Below, piece by piece: positions 46,506 to 54,497 of a stretch of 64,000 nt of DNA. Numbering within the stretch: position 1 is the stretch's first letter; each line of letters opens with the position of its first letter. The stretch spans positions 201,496-265,495 of the forward strand of contig CAVWEY010000005.1 in assembly GCA_963754135.1 (NCBI GenBank), written 5' to 3'. The DNA comes from JAJFUI01 sp963754135 (GTDB taxonomy: Bacteria > Planctomycetota > Planctomycetia > Pirellulales > Thermoguttaceae). Below the pieces are notes generated by a model. That model worked only from the letters and a program-made list of their open reading frames with translations. It was not told the DNA's origin and did not search any database. The translations under genes and the position numbers were made by a program.

Positions 46506-48599
46506 TTATGCGCTGCCGGCCAGTTGCCGGCGCAGCATTTCCACCTCCTGCGATATGACTTCGAGTTCCCGGCGGAACCGCTCGGCGCGGCGGCAATGGG
46601 TTTCGACGCCGGCGAACAGGCCCGCGGCCGACGAGGCGTCTTGCCAGCCGGCGGTCAGTTGGCTGACCGCGCCGCGCAGCCCGCGCCGCAACCGGCTGCA
46701 AAACGCCCAGAGCAAGACCAGAGACCACAACACCAGCCAGAAACCGGCCGAGAGGTAGAAGTCGATGCCATGCACTGGCGTTGGGCATTCCGCCAGCCAG
46801 GAGTCGTAGAAGAAGTTCTTCGCCAGCCGGTACAACAGCAGCCCGAGCATCGCCGCTAGGAGGATTTCGTATCGCCAGCGGGTGAGCCAACCGGTCTGCC
46901 GGCGGGCGAGCCGGGCCACCAGCGAGTCCAGGTCGGCCGACGCCCGGGCGACAAAACCCGCCGCGGCCGCTTCCGACTCGGCAGCAAGCGCGTCCACTGA
47001 AGGAGGGCAGGCATTCTTGCCTGCCGCCTTGCTTGCCCCGGACAGGCAGGGATGCCTGTCCCACAGTCCGGCCTCCGCGGCGTACCCTTCGATGATGACG
47101 GCGGCCTTTCGCAATTGGGCGGGGTCCCAGCCGGCGGCAGCGGCGCGGTCGAGGCTGCGGTTGTCACGCCGGTTGCGCCGCCAGCGGCGCCAGGTGTGCG
47201 TCCCCTCCAGGGCGCCCCAGAGGGCTATTTGGGCGGGCGTGCGGGCGCGATAGAGCATCGCCCCGGCCACCAGGCCACCCAGCCCTTGATACGCCCGCAG
47301 CACCAGCGAGAACGGACTCAGTCCCCAGCGCGCGGCGGCTTGGCCCAGCAGGCGGTTCTCCCATTGCCGCCGGTTGGCCAGCAGTCCGGCCTGCATTTCG
47401 CCGGCGATCTGCCGGGCCAGAAGCCCCCGTTGCTCGTCGATGGCGGATAGCGTCTCCCGCACGGTCGGCATCGCTTCGTCGAGCCAGGCGCGGCAGGAGT
47501 CCAACGTGTCGGCAACCAGTTCAAGGAAGTTTGCCCGGCGGATGCGGTTGGCCGCGGCACCGGCCATTTGCCGGGTCAACAGGTCCACGAGATCGGCCAT
47601 CTCCCCCCGCGGCTGCAAGCCGGCCTGGGCATCGCGGAGCGCGCGGAGCGAGTCGATGCGGAAGATGTGGCCGACTTGTTGTCCCCTCTCCCTTTGGGAG
47701 AGGGTTAGGGTGAGGGCTGACGCTTGAGCACTTCCGATTTCTGACTGATGATTTGGGATTTCAGATTCGGTGTCCGTGGCACTGGGCACTGAAGTGCCCA
47801 GCCCTCTTCCTTCCCCCTTCCCCCTTCCCCCTTCATCCTTTGTCTCTTCCAGCACCGCCCGCCAATCCTCGCGGATGTCGTCGTCGGTGTTGGCGTGGGT
47901 TTGCACGAAGACCAGCCGAGTGCCCCGCGCCGCGGCCGCCAATTCGTCGGCCACCCGCGCGCTGCGGTACTTCTGTTGCGTGGCGGTGACCAGCAACACG
48001 TCGCAGTGGGGCAAAATCGCCCGCAGCCGGGCCAAGTTAGACGAGAGACGAGAGTCGAGAGTCGAGAGGGGAGAAGGCTGCGAGCCCAGCGGAGGGCTGG
48101 GCACTTCAGTGCCCAGTCTGAACGGCTCGGACGTGTCCCTCGACAACGTATCCGGCACACTCCGTGTGCCGAGTTCGGTGGTGTCCGGGTCGGGACAATC
48201 CACCAACACCAAGTCCCTCAAGGCCGACAAGTCGCTGTGGATTACCTCGACGCAGCCGGAGTCGATGCCGAGCATCTCGGGCGTCAGTCCCGGGCGGCAG
48301 ATGAGCGTGGGGCGCGTGGTGGTGGGCCGGGAGCGGCCGGTCCGCACCAGCTCGGCCCCCAGCAGGGCGTTCACCAGCGCGCTCTTGCCGGTGCCGGTGC
48401 CGCCCAGGGTGGCCACGACCAGCGGGGCCTCGATCCGCACCCGCAGCCCGTCGGCCCGCTCCACCAGCCGCCGCACCAGCGCCCTGCACTTCTCGGCCGG
48501 CCGCCAGGCGGGGGCGTCGCCCGCCCAGTGGTTGAGCCGATCCACCAGGGTATCGACTTCAGCCAGAAGTTCCAGATGGGCCAGGTCCGAATGGGGCAT
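46506..48599 (-). CDS. Large membrane-anchored GTPase with repeat-derived insertions
   Basis: A dynamin/YcjX-like P-loop GTPase of 697 residues from ATG 48599. G1 is TLGGTGTGKSALVNALLG, G2 lies around RSRPTTTRPT, and G3 is VLVDCPDPDT. A G4-like region is FVQTHANTDD. Two membrane helices near the C-terminus (YEILLAAMLGLLLYRL and FYLSAGFWLVLWSLVLLWAF) anchor it. Three blocks of translated repeats interrupt the protein without breaking the frame. Residues 143-187 come right after G3 and include GTRSVP, GTEVPS and STLDSRL. Residues 253-306 include GTSVPS and LTLTLSQRERG. Residues about 512-533 read RHPCLSGASKAAGKNACPP. The placement after G3 may affect GTP hydrolysis. Confidence 0.82.
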   Translation of the reverse strand: MPHSDLAHLELLAEVDTLVDRLNHWAGDAPAWRPAEKCRALVRRLVERADGLRVRIEAPLVVATLGGTGTGKSALVNALLGAELVRTGRSRPTTTRPTLICRPGLTPEMLGIDSGCVEVIHSDLSALRDLVLVDCPDPDTTELGTRSVPDTLSRDTSEPFRLGTEVPSPPLGSQPSPLSTLDSRLSSNLARLRAILPHCDVLLVTATQQKYRSARVADELAAAARGTRLVFVQTHANTDDDIREDWRAVLEETKDEGGRGKGEGRGLGTSVPSATDTESEIPNHQSEIGSAQASALTLTLSQRERGQQVGHIFRIDSLRALRDAQAGLQPRGEMADLVDLLTRQMAGAAANRIRRANFLELVADTLDSCRAWLDEAMPTVRETLSAIDEQRGLLARQIAGEMQAGLLANRRQWENRLLGQAAARWGLSPFSLVLRAYQGLGGLVAGAMLYRARTPAQIALWGALEGTHTWRRWRRNRRDNRSLDRAAAAGWDPAQLRKAAVIIEGYAAEAGLWDRHPCLSGASKAAGKNACPPSVDALAAESEAAAAGFVARASADLDSLVARLARRQTGWLTRWRYEILLAAMLGLLLYRLAKNFFYDSWLAECPTPVHGIDFYLSAGFWLVLWSLVLLWAFCSRLRRGLRGAVSQLTAGWQDASSAAGLFAGVETHCRRAERFRRELEVISQEVEMLRRQLAGSA
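46998..47060. repeat. Hairpin pair inside the GTPase gene
   Basis: GGCAGGCATTCTTGCCTGCC and GGACAGGCAGGGATGCCTGT plus CC are two short hairpins separated by about 20 bases. Both carry the word CAGGCA. They are translated in frame into the C-terminal soluble part of the GTPase. Confidence 0.75.
47682..47843. repeat. Repeat-derived insertion 2 in the GTPase gene
   Basis: A 54-codon block composed of several repeat words: CCCTCTCCCTTTGGGAGAGG, the hairpin TGGGCACTGAAGTGCCCA (47787-47804), a run of near-identical CCCCCTT units, and a TGATTTGGGATTTCAGATT phrase. The boundary is an estimate from the protein. Confidence 0.65.
48039..48173. repeat. Repeat-derived insertion 1 in the GTPase gene
   Basis: A 45-codon block just after G3. 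It contains the GTRSVP hairpin (48153-48171, stem CGGCACAC), the hairpin TGGGCACTTCAGTGCCCA (near 48099-48116), and the simple phrase GAGAGACGAGAGTCGAGAG. Limits are estimated from where the GTPase sequence resumes (NLARLRAILPHCDVLLVTAT). Confidence 0.75.
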
Positions 48600-48849
48600 G
48601 CCACCAGGATACCGGCGGCAACGACTTGGCACTAGAGGCCGGCGCTGGCATCCTGTGGTTCCGCCAGCGTTGAAGCTGGGCCATAATTGACCTATCCGAT
48701 TGCCCTGTGGTTGTCGAGCCGGCGAAGAGCCGCGTCCGGGTTTTGCCGTTGTAGGCTCCGCAACGGAAGTTACTTCCTCGTTGGGGCGACAGTGCAACTA
48801 CCAACCCAATGTCTTGGTTATTCGGCCTCGGGGGATCACGCAGGGCTAT

Positions 48850-49693
48850 TTAGTGGTGGACGGGAGCCCGGTGTGCTTGAACCTGACTGTGGGCGGTTTG
48901 GTGGGTGCCCGTGTGGGCCGCTGGGTGTGTCGTTTGGTGGGTTGCCCGGTGGGCCGCTGAAATGGCTTGACGGCGTGGTTGCGCCACTGCCCCTACCGTG
49001 TAGCCGTAAATTGGGTAGCCGTAAACTGTTGGATAGTCTCCGTAGTAGCCGTAAGCTGGATAGCCGTATCCGTAATAGTAGTAATTGTTGACATTCATTG
49101 CTGGAGGAAGCAATTCTCGTCGGGCCTGATCGCGCAGTTTTCGGGCCAAGTCTCGCGCGTACAGAACATCGGCGTTGGTCGGATTCGGCGGCACGGGTAG
49201 CCCCGCGAGAACTGCCGGAAGCGCGTGGGACGGCGATGCGTCCCACTGGGCAACCGTCGGGCCATTTCCAATCCGTAGTCCAGGCTGAACGTCTGGAAAC
49301 TGGTCCCATGCCTCGTCCAATGCCCTCTCGCTCCACTCTGCCGCCGCCACCCGCCGGTCAAACTCATCTTGATACCGAGCCTGTGCGTCAGCCGGATAGG
49401 TCATCTTCGGTTGCCAAGGGGCGCGTTGGTCGAACGGCGCCTCATCGGGTGGGAACTGCCGATCCAGCTCCGCCTGCTGCTGGGCGCAACGCGCCTCCCA
49501 GTTGGCGAGTGCCTGTTGATCCAACTGTTGCTTGCGCCGCCAATGCCCGCGGGGTTGTCATCGCGTTGATGGCCTGAGACTGTGCGTGTATCGCCTGAGC
49601 CTGCGGCGATAACGCCGACCACTGCGATTCAGGCATGGCCGGCCTGCCGTTCACGGCGGGCAAACCAAGCAAAAGAGCCATGAGAATACGCAT
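48850..49693 (-). CDS. Secreted Tyr/Gly- and His/Thr-rich protein, one frameshift
   Basis: Starts at ATG 49693 with a short signal peptide (MRILMALLLGLPAVNG). The N-terminal frame runs through LSPQAQAIHAQSQAINAM, then another frame continues as QQLDQQALANWEARCAQQQA. A break near 49545 is therefore likely. The central part is helical and charged. The C-terminal 80 residues are repetitive: a YYYYGYGYPAYGYYGDYPT tract followed by H/T/A-rich repeats (ATHQTTHPAAHTGTHQTAH). No domain is recognised. The composition suggests a surface or cell-wall protein. Confidence 0.6.
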
Positions 49694-49882
49694 CGCACAT
49701 CCGTAGCGGTTGCGTTCACTCTGCTATCTTAGAACACCCCGCGCCGCCAATAGTTCCGCTAACATAGCCGATTTTCTCTTGTTCTCGGGCTGTGCTTCTC
49801 GCTCTTCTCCTCTCCTGCGGGGGATAGAATGCACCAAGAGTATTTGTCGCTGTCTGCGTTCGTGGACCTGGGCACGCGACGG

Positions 49883-50308
49883 CTACTTCCGGCCCCTCGG
49901 CGCTCCATCGCCCAGAGGGAGCAAGTGGGCCAGCTTGATGGAATGGAGTTCCCGGCGGTCGAGTTCGGTAACGCCCGCCAACGCACGCGCCAGCTTCGCC
50001 TTCGATTCCTTGGGAAGCCCCTCATAGTCCGGCAACATCGGAACCACCGGGCCGTCGATGGCCTCAATCACTTCCAGCAGGGAAATGTCCGCCGGGCTTC
50101 GTTCCAGACTGTAACCCCCGCCGACGCCGCGAGTGGACCGCAGAATGCCGTGCCGGACCAGGGTTCGCAGCACTTGCAGGAGGAACCGCTCCGGCATCTT
50201 GCCTTCGGCCGCCAGCCGGCTGCAGGGGGTGGGCGTCCCCGCCACGTCCGGTCGGGCCAGGTGCGTGGTCGCTTGCAGGGCATAGGCGACGGTACGCGAC
50301 AGCCTCAT
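49883..50308 (-). CDS. Rrf2 family transcriptional regulator without the usual Fe-S cysteines
   Basis: A winged-helix DNA-binding protein. ATG 50308 (MRLSRTVAYALQATTHLA) follows GGGAGAC; an upstream in-frame start only adds a leader. The helix-turn-helix region is PTPCSRLAAEGKMPERFLLQ, followed by LRTLVRHGILRSTRGVGGGY. The C-terminal region where IscR/NsrR-type members carry three Cys reads ALAGVTELDRRELHSIKLAH with none, so an iron-sulfur cluster of the usual type is unlikely. The target is unknown. It is separated from ugd by about 165 bases. Confidence 0.85.
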   Translation of the reverse strand: MRLSRTVAYALQATTHLARPDVAGTPTPCSRLAAEGKMPERFLLQVLRTLVRHGILRSTRGVGGGYSLERSPADISLLEVIEAIDGPVVPMLPDYEGLPKESKAKLARALAGVTELDRRELHSIKLAHLLPLGDGAPRGRK

Positions 50309-50475
50309 GGTCAATGTCTCCCTTGTTCCCCCCTCATTCTCGGGGCTTAAGTATAGCGAGAACGCCGGACCTGTCAAGAGGAGGGGTAAGTCAGAGTTCT
50401 GGATCGCCCTGATCGAAGGGGGGTGTCATAAATGACCCTGCCCGGCATTTCTCACCGCCGTGGGGGTGAGGCCCC

Positions 50476-51795
50476 TCAACGCTGGCTCATGACCGCCGGC
50501 CGGCCGATGCTGTAGTAGGTGAATCCCGCCTCGCGCATCCGCTGGGGACTGTAGACGTTGCGGCCGTCGAAGATCACCGGTTGCCGCATCACCCGCCGCA
50601 TCTCCTCGAAGTCGGGGTGGACGAACTGCTTCCATTCGGTGCAGATGGCCAGGGCGTCCGCCCCCAACAACGCGTCGTCGCGCTTCTGGCAGTAGACCAG
50701 CCGGTCGCCATAGACGGCGCGGACGTTGTTCATGGCCTCCGGATCGTGGACGCGGACGGTGGCCTTCAGTTCCAACAGCCGCTCGATCAACCGCAGCGCG
50801 GGGGCCTCGCGGATGTCGTCGGTGCCGGGCTTGAAGGCCAGCCCCCAGACGGCGATGGACTTGCCGGAGAGCCGGCCCTCGAAATGCCGTTCGATCTTCT
50901 CCAGCAGGACGGTTTTCTGGTGTTCGTTGACGGCGTGGACGGCCGCCAGCACCCGCGGCTCGATCCCCTGTGTCCGCGCCAGCGCCGCCAGCGCCCGGAC
51001 GTCCTTGGGAAAACAGCTCCCGCCGTAGCCCACGCCGGGGAAGAGAAAAGCGAAGCCGATGCGGCTGTCGTGGCCGATGCCGCGGCGGACCTCGTTGATG
51101 TCCGCCCCGGCGCACTCGCACAGGTTCGCCATCTCGTTGATGAAGCTGATCTTCGTCGCCAGCAGGGCGTTGGCGACGTACTTGGTCATCTCGGCGCTTT
51201 CGGGTGACATCGCCAGCAGCGGCTTGTCCGTCCGCAGGTAGGGCTGATAGAGGTCCGACAACACCTCCACCACCTCTTGCCGCCGGGCGCCGACGACCAC
51301 CCGGTCCGGCTTCATGAAATCGTCGATGGCCATCCCCTCCTTGAGAAACTCGGGATTGCTGGCCACGTCGATTTCCTGGCCGGTCAGTTCCTTGAGCCGC
51401 GCCGTCAGCCGGGCGTTCGTCCCCACCGGCACCGTGCTCTTGCAAACCACGATGCAGCAGGAATGGAGATGCGGCGCAAGCTGATCGACCGCCGACCAGA
51501 GGGCCGAGAGATCGACCGAGCCGTCGTCGGCCGAGGGGGTGCCGACAGCCAGGAACACCAGCCGGGCCTTCTTCGCCGCCGTGGGCAGATCGGTGGTGAA
51601 CCGCAGCCGGCCACCGGCGACGTTGCGGGCCACCAGTTCCGCCAGCCCCGGCTCGTAGATCGGGATGTGCCCCCGGTTCAGGACGTCGATTTTCTTCCGG
51701 TCGCAATCGACGCAGGTCACGTCGTTGCCGGTTTCGGCCAGGCAGGTGCCGGTGACCAGTCCCACGTAGCCGGTGCCAATGACGGTGATTTTCAT
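50476..51795 (-). CDS. ugd: UDP-glucose 6-dehydrogenase family protein
   Basis: Oxidises a UDP-hexose (most likely UDP-glucose to UDP-glucuronate) with two NAD. 439 residues. The NAD-binding motif is ITVIGTGYVGLVTGTCLAET. The substrate region is NPEFLKEGMAIDDFMKPDR. The catalytic Cys lies in GVGYGGSCFPKDVRAL. The C-terminal domain has WGLAFKPGTDDIREAPAL. The frame is intact. Together with the epimerase at 45519 it can supply UDP-uronic acid-derived sugars for surface polysaccharide; that link is inference. Confidence 0.92.
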   Translation of the reverse strand: MKITVIGTGYVGLVTGTCLAETGNDVTCVDCDRKKIDVLNRGHIPIYEPGLAELVARNVAGGRLRFTTDLPTAAKKARLVFLAVGTPSADDGSVDLSALWSAVDQLAPHLHSCCIVVCKSTVPVGTNARLTARLKELTGQEIDVASNPEFLKEGMAIDDFMKPDRVVVGARRQEVVEVLSDLYQPYLRTDKPLLAMSPESAEMTKYVANALLATKISFINEMANLCECAGADINEVRRGIGHDSRIGFAFLFPGVGYGGSCFPKDVRALAALARTQGIEPRVLAAVHAVNEHQKTVLLEKIERHFEGRLSGKSIAVWGLAFKPGTDDIREAPALRLIERLLELKATVRVHDPEAMNNVRAVYGDRLVYCQKRDDALLGADALAICTEWKQFVHPDFEEMRRVMRQPVIFDGRNVYSPQRMREAGFTYYSIGRPAVMSQR

Positions 51796-51805
51796 GATGG
51801 ACCTC

Positions 51806-52351
51806 TTACCTGTTCTCGTGGACGTGGAACCCGATCGGCCGGGGCGGCTCCACGGGCCGCTCCATCAGCTTGTTCAGCACCTGTGCAATGGCCTTGATCT
51901 GGCCATCGTGCAGCCGGACGGTTTCGGCCAGTTGCGTCAGTTGCTCGACGAGTTCTCCGGGCGTGGCCACCAGGCGTCGGAGCCGGACGAAGATGCGCAT
52001 GATCTCGATATTGACCCGCACGGCCGTCGGCGACCGGAGCACGCTGGAGAGCATGGCGACGCCGTGTTCGGTGAAGGCCCTGGGGAGTTTTCGGCGTCCG
52101 CCATGGCCTGAACTTGATATCACAATTTGTGACATCAAGTTTGTAAACTCTTGCTGGGTAAGGGGAAACGCAAAATCATCCGGGAACCGGTCCAGGTTCC
52201 GCTGAACAGCTTGATTCAGCGAGGAGGTGGGCACACCGTAGAGTTGTGCCAGGTCAAAATCGAGCATCACCCGCTGCCCGCGCACGACGTGAACCATCTG
52301 CTGGATTCTGTCGGGGGCGACGAGGATTTCGGTCGAGGGTTTCTTGCTCAT
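51806..52351 (-). CDS. ORF6N domain protein
   Basis: 181 residues from ATG 52351. The ORF6N domain is clear: VRGQRVMLDFDLAQLYGVPT, then LNQAVQRNLDRFPDDFAF and LPRAFTEHGVAMLSSVLRSP. Such proteins derive from phage-type DNA-binding antirepressors and are scattered in bacterial chromosomes, usually as orphans. No other phage gene is seen nearby. Eleven bases after its stop, on the same strand, the ugd gene begins, so they may be transcribed together by chance. Confidence 0.88.
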   Translation of the reverse strand: MSKKPSTEILVAPDRIQQMVHVVRGQRVMLDFDLAQLYGVPTSSLNQAVQRNLDRFPDDFAFPLTQQEFTNLMSQIVISSSGHGGRRKLPRAFTEHGVAMLSSVLRSPTAVRVNIEIMRIFVRLRRLVATPGELVEQLTQLAETVRLHDGQIKAIAQVLNKLMERPVEPPRPIGFHVHENR

Positions 52352-52400
52352 CGTCGCGATCCGGGCCGTGGGTTCATGTCGTGCCAACCTATTCGCTCTT

Positions 52401-52515
52401 CCACGCCCGTTCATGGGCGTTTCCGCCGCAGGCGGTGTTAGGCCCGTGCTTTAGCACGGGTTCGCCGCCGCCGTCCGTTTTTCATTCCGCCTGTCACGCC
52501 CGTTTACAGGCGTCC
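52401..52515. repeat. Cluster of four short hairpins
   Basis: ACGCCCGTTCATGGGCGT (52403-52420), CCGCCGCAGGCGG (near 52423-52435), CCCGTGCTTTAGCACGGG (52443-52460) and ACGCCCGTTTACAGGCGT (52496-52513). It sits upstream of the ORF6N gene and downstream of the small gene at 52558. Spacing is uneven and there is no constant spacer, so it is not a CRISPR array. Confidence 0.85.
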
Positions 52516-52557
52516 TGATTGCCGGCAAACGATGCTTTCGACGTTCTTGGCGGCCCA

Positions 52558-52992
52558 TCAACCAATCGCACTTTGCTGCTTATCGCCGATTGCTCGAGGC
52601 AATAACTCCATATCTTCTGCGATTACGAACCCACCCATCCCGTATGATGAGGAAATCCTCCAGCCTCTTGACTTGTGCTCGACAAAATGGTCACGGCAAG
52701 CCTGGGCCGACGTGTTCCACGAGCCGGGCCAGCAGTAATTCACCCCAGACTCGAACTCAGATGAGAAGTCTGCGAGTATCCTGTCTATCGGGCACTCCTC
52801 GATGTCGAACAAGATCGTCTGCAGGTTGTCTCCGTAAATATGATAAGCCTCAATGCCGCGGAATAACACATCCGTAAACTCACGGGGAGCGGCGGCCCGA
52901 GAATCGGACTCAGTGTGAAGGACGACTGTGCGCTCTTTACACGAGACGGACCAAGCGACAACAAAATTGTCATGTATCGAAATACTACCCAT
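52558..52992 (-). CDS. Hypothetical protein
   Basis: 144 residues from ATG 52992. The N-terminal sequence MGSISIHDNFVVAWSVSCKE is followed by a mixed strand/helix core (VVLHTESDSRAAAPREFTDV, GDNLQTILFDIEECPIDRIL). It resembles a widespread uncharacterised bacterial family with an ILFDIEE-type motif, but no function is known. Base composition is lower in GC than the replication genes. Confidence 0.6.
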   Translation of the reverse strand: MGSISIHDNFVVAWSVSCKERTVVLHTESDSRAAAPREFTDVLFRGIEAYHIYGDNLQTILFDIEECPIDRILADFSSEFESGVNYCWPGSWNTSAQACRDHFVEHKSRGWRISSSYGMGGFVIAEDMELLPRAIGDKQQSAIG

Positions 52993-53076
52993 CGCTTACG
53001 CCTTTTGGCAATATCGCGCCGGTCTGCCTTGCTCAATGACATTCGCATCCACCGTTGAGCCCACCCAGATCAGCAA

Positions 53077-53409
53077 TTATACCTCATCCCCCTTCGCATT
53101 CTCCTCCTCCATCGGCACCCGCTTCCCCGCCACCAGCGTATCGTCCTCGTCGAGGCTCATGATCTTCACGCCTTGCGTGTTGCGGCCGATGATGCTGATC
53201 TCGCCGGCGGAGGCGATCGCGCCCCAAGGATCGGGCACGGTCGCCGTTGCCCAGACCCACGGAATGGCAATCATCCCAACGACCGAGAAAACCAGCCAGA
53301 ACGCGTCCCAGGCCAAGGGGGCAAATCGTCGCATCCCCAGGCCAAAAGTGCCCTGAAAGAAACCGGCTACAATAATCAGGATGATTGGCACGGCGAGAGC
53401 GCTTTCCAC
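53077..53409 (-). pseudogene. RhaT N-terminus joined to GyrA C-terminus (chimeric remnant)
   Basis: 110 residues from a GTG at 53409 whose first base overlaps the preceding TAG. Residues 1-60 look like the start of an L-rhamnose/proton symporter of the RhaT family (IILIIVAGFFQGTFGLGMRR and FAPLAWDAFWLVFSVVGMIA, then IPWVWATATVP). From about residue 66 the sequence is the last blade and tail of DNA gyrase A: GEISIIGRNTQGVKIMSLDE, then DDTLVAGKRVPMEEEN. The frame is open through the join near 53215. The simplest reading is a deletion fusing the start of rhaT to the end of gyrA, or an assembly join. It is not a full product of either gene. Confidence 0.75.
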
Positions 53410-54465
53410 TATTCCCTCCATCCGTGCGCGTCCCGCACGGCGATCATCGTCCGCAAAATGTCGTTCCAGGTTTCGCGCTTTCATCATCACGGCGTTGGGG
53501 AACATGCAGCCGTCCCAGCAGACGTGACGGATGCACTTGCTGGGCTGCCCGGCCGCGTCGCGGAGCCAGAACCCGGCGTGGCGGACAATGTCCAGCTTAC
53601 CGCCAGGGTCGGTCGCCAGGCAATGCCGACCGGTCTTGTCGTGCGAGCCGGAACCGTGAACGCTCCCGTCGTTCTGGGCGACGTGGAAGTCGATCGTCCA
53701 AGGCCGTAGCGCAGAAGTCAGCTTGGCGTAGGCTTCGTCGAACCGGTCTTGATCGTGCCAGTCGAAATCTTGCGGCAGCAGGGCGTCTTCCGGGGCGTTG
53801 TAGCCCAGCAAGTACAAGAGCGTGTGGGCCATGTCGGCCTGAAAGCCGAGTGTCTTCGGACGGTCGACCATTTCCAACAGTTCGAGCATCCGTCGCCAAC
53901 TGTGCATGCCGCCCCAGCAGATTTCCCCCTCGGCGGCCAGCCGCTCGCCGTGGTCCTCGGCGATGTTGCACGCCTCGCGGAACGTTTCGGCGATGCGCTT
54001 CTGGTTGCCTTTGGGGTCCTCGGCCCATTGGGCCACGCCGCAGGCCGAGTCGATCCGCACCGCGCCGTTGGGCCGGATGCCCAACTCGCGGAGCCGCTTG
54101 GCGATGCGGCAGCCCTTCTTCACTTGGGTCAAGAACTTCTCCCGCTCCTTGGCGTCGCCCATGGCCGAGCCGCCGCCGGTCGGCGGCCACACCGGAGCGA
54201 CCACCGTGCCGATCTCCAGGTTCCGCGCCCGGGCCTTGTCGGCCAGCCGTCGGACCTGGCCGTCGTCCGAGTCGATGTTGATGTGCGGCTCGAAGAGGAA
54301 CAGGTCGAAGCCGTCGAAGCGGACGCCGTCCACTTCGGCGGCGGCTGTCAGATCGAGCATGGTGTCCAGGTCAATAGGCGGCTCGCCGCCGTCCCCCTTG
54401 CCGACCACGCCCGGCCAGGCCGCGTTGTGAAGTTTGGGGTAGTTGTGGGGATGTTCTTGCGTCAT
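53409..54465 (-). CDS. Sugar isomerase/TIM-barrel protein (xylose isomerase-like), one frameshift
   Basis: 351 residues of the AP-endonuclease-2/xylose-isomerase-like superfamily, common in planctomycetes near sugar catabolism genes. The start is ATG 54465. Barrel features include VDGVRFDGFDLFLFEPHINI, NLEIGTVVAPVWPPTGGGSA, LGFQADMAHTLLYLLG, TIDFHVAQNDGSVHG and ATDPGGKLDIVRHAGFWL, which carry the usual metal-binding His/Asp/Glu pattern. The frame shifts near 53478: the correct ending reads ETWNDILRTMIAVRDAHGWR and stops at 53409. Without the shift, the frame runs on into the RhaT-GyrA remnant. Substrate unknown. Confidence 0.82.
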
Positions 54466-54497
54466 GGCAGTACAATATGGGGTTTGGGGATCAGTGC

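Noticed and set aside
51806..52351. Prophage signalled by the ORF6N gene
   Set aside because: No integrase, structural or lysis genes, and no att-like repeats nearby. ORF6N proteins are often orphans.
52401..52515. CRISPR array
   Set aside because: Four short hairpins of three different sequences with uneven spacing, no identical repeat/spacer units and no cas genes.
53077..54465. One 462-residue fusion of sugar isomerase, membrane protein and GyrA tail
   Set aside because: A frameshift near 53478 explains the readthrough. In the correct frame the isomerase ends HGWRE at 53409, and the rest is a separate remnant.
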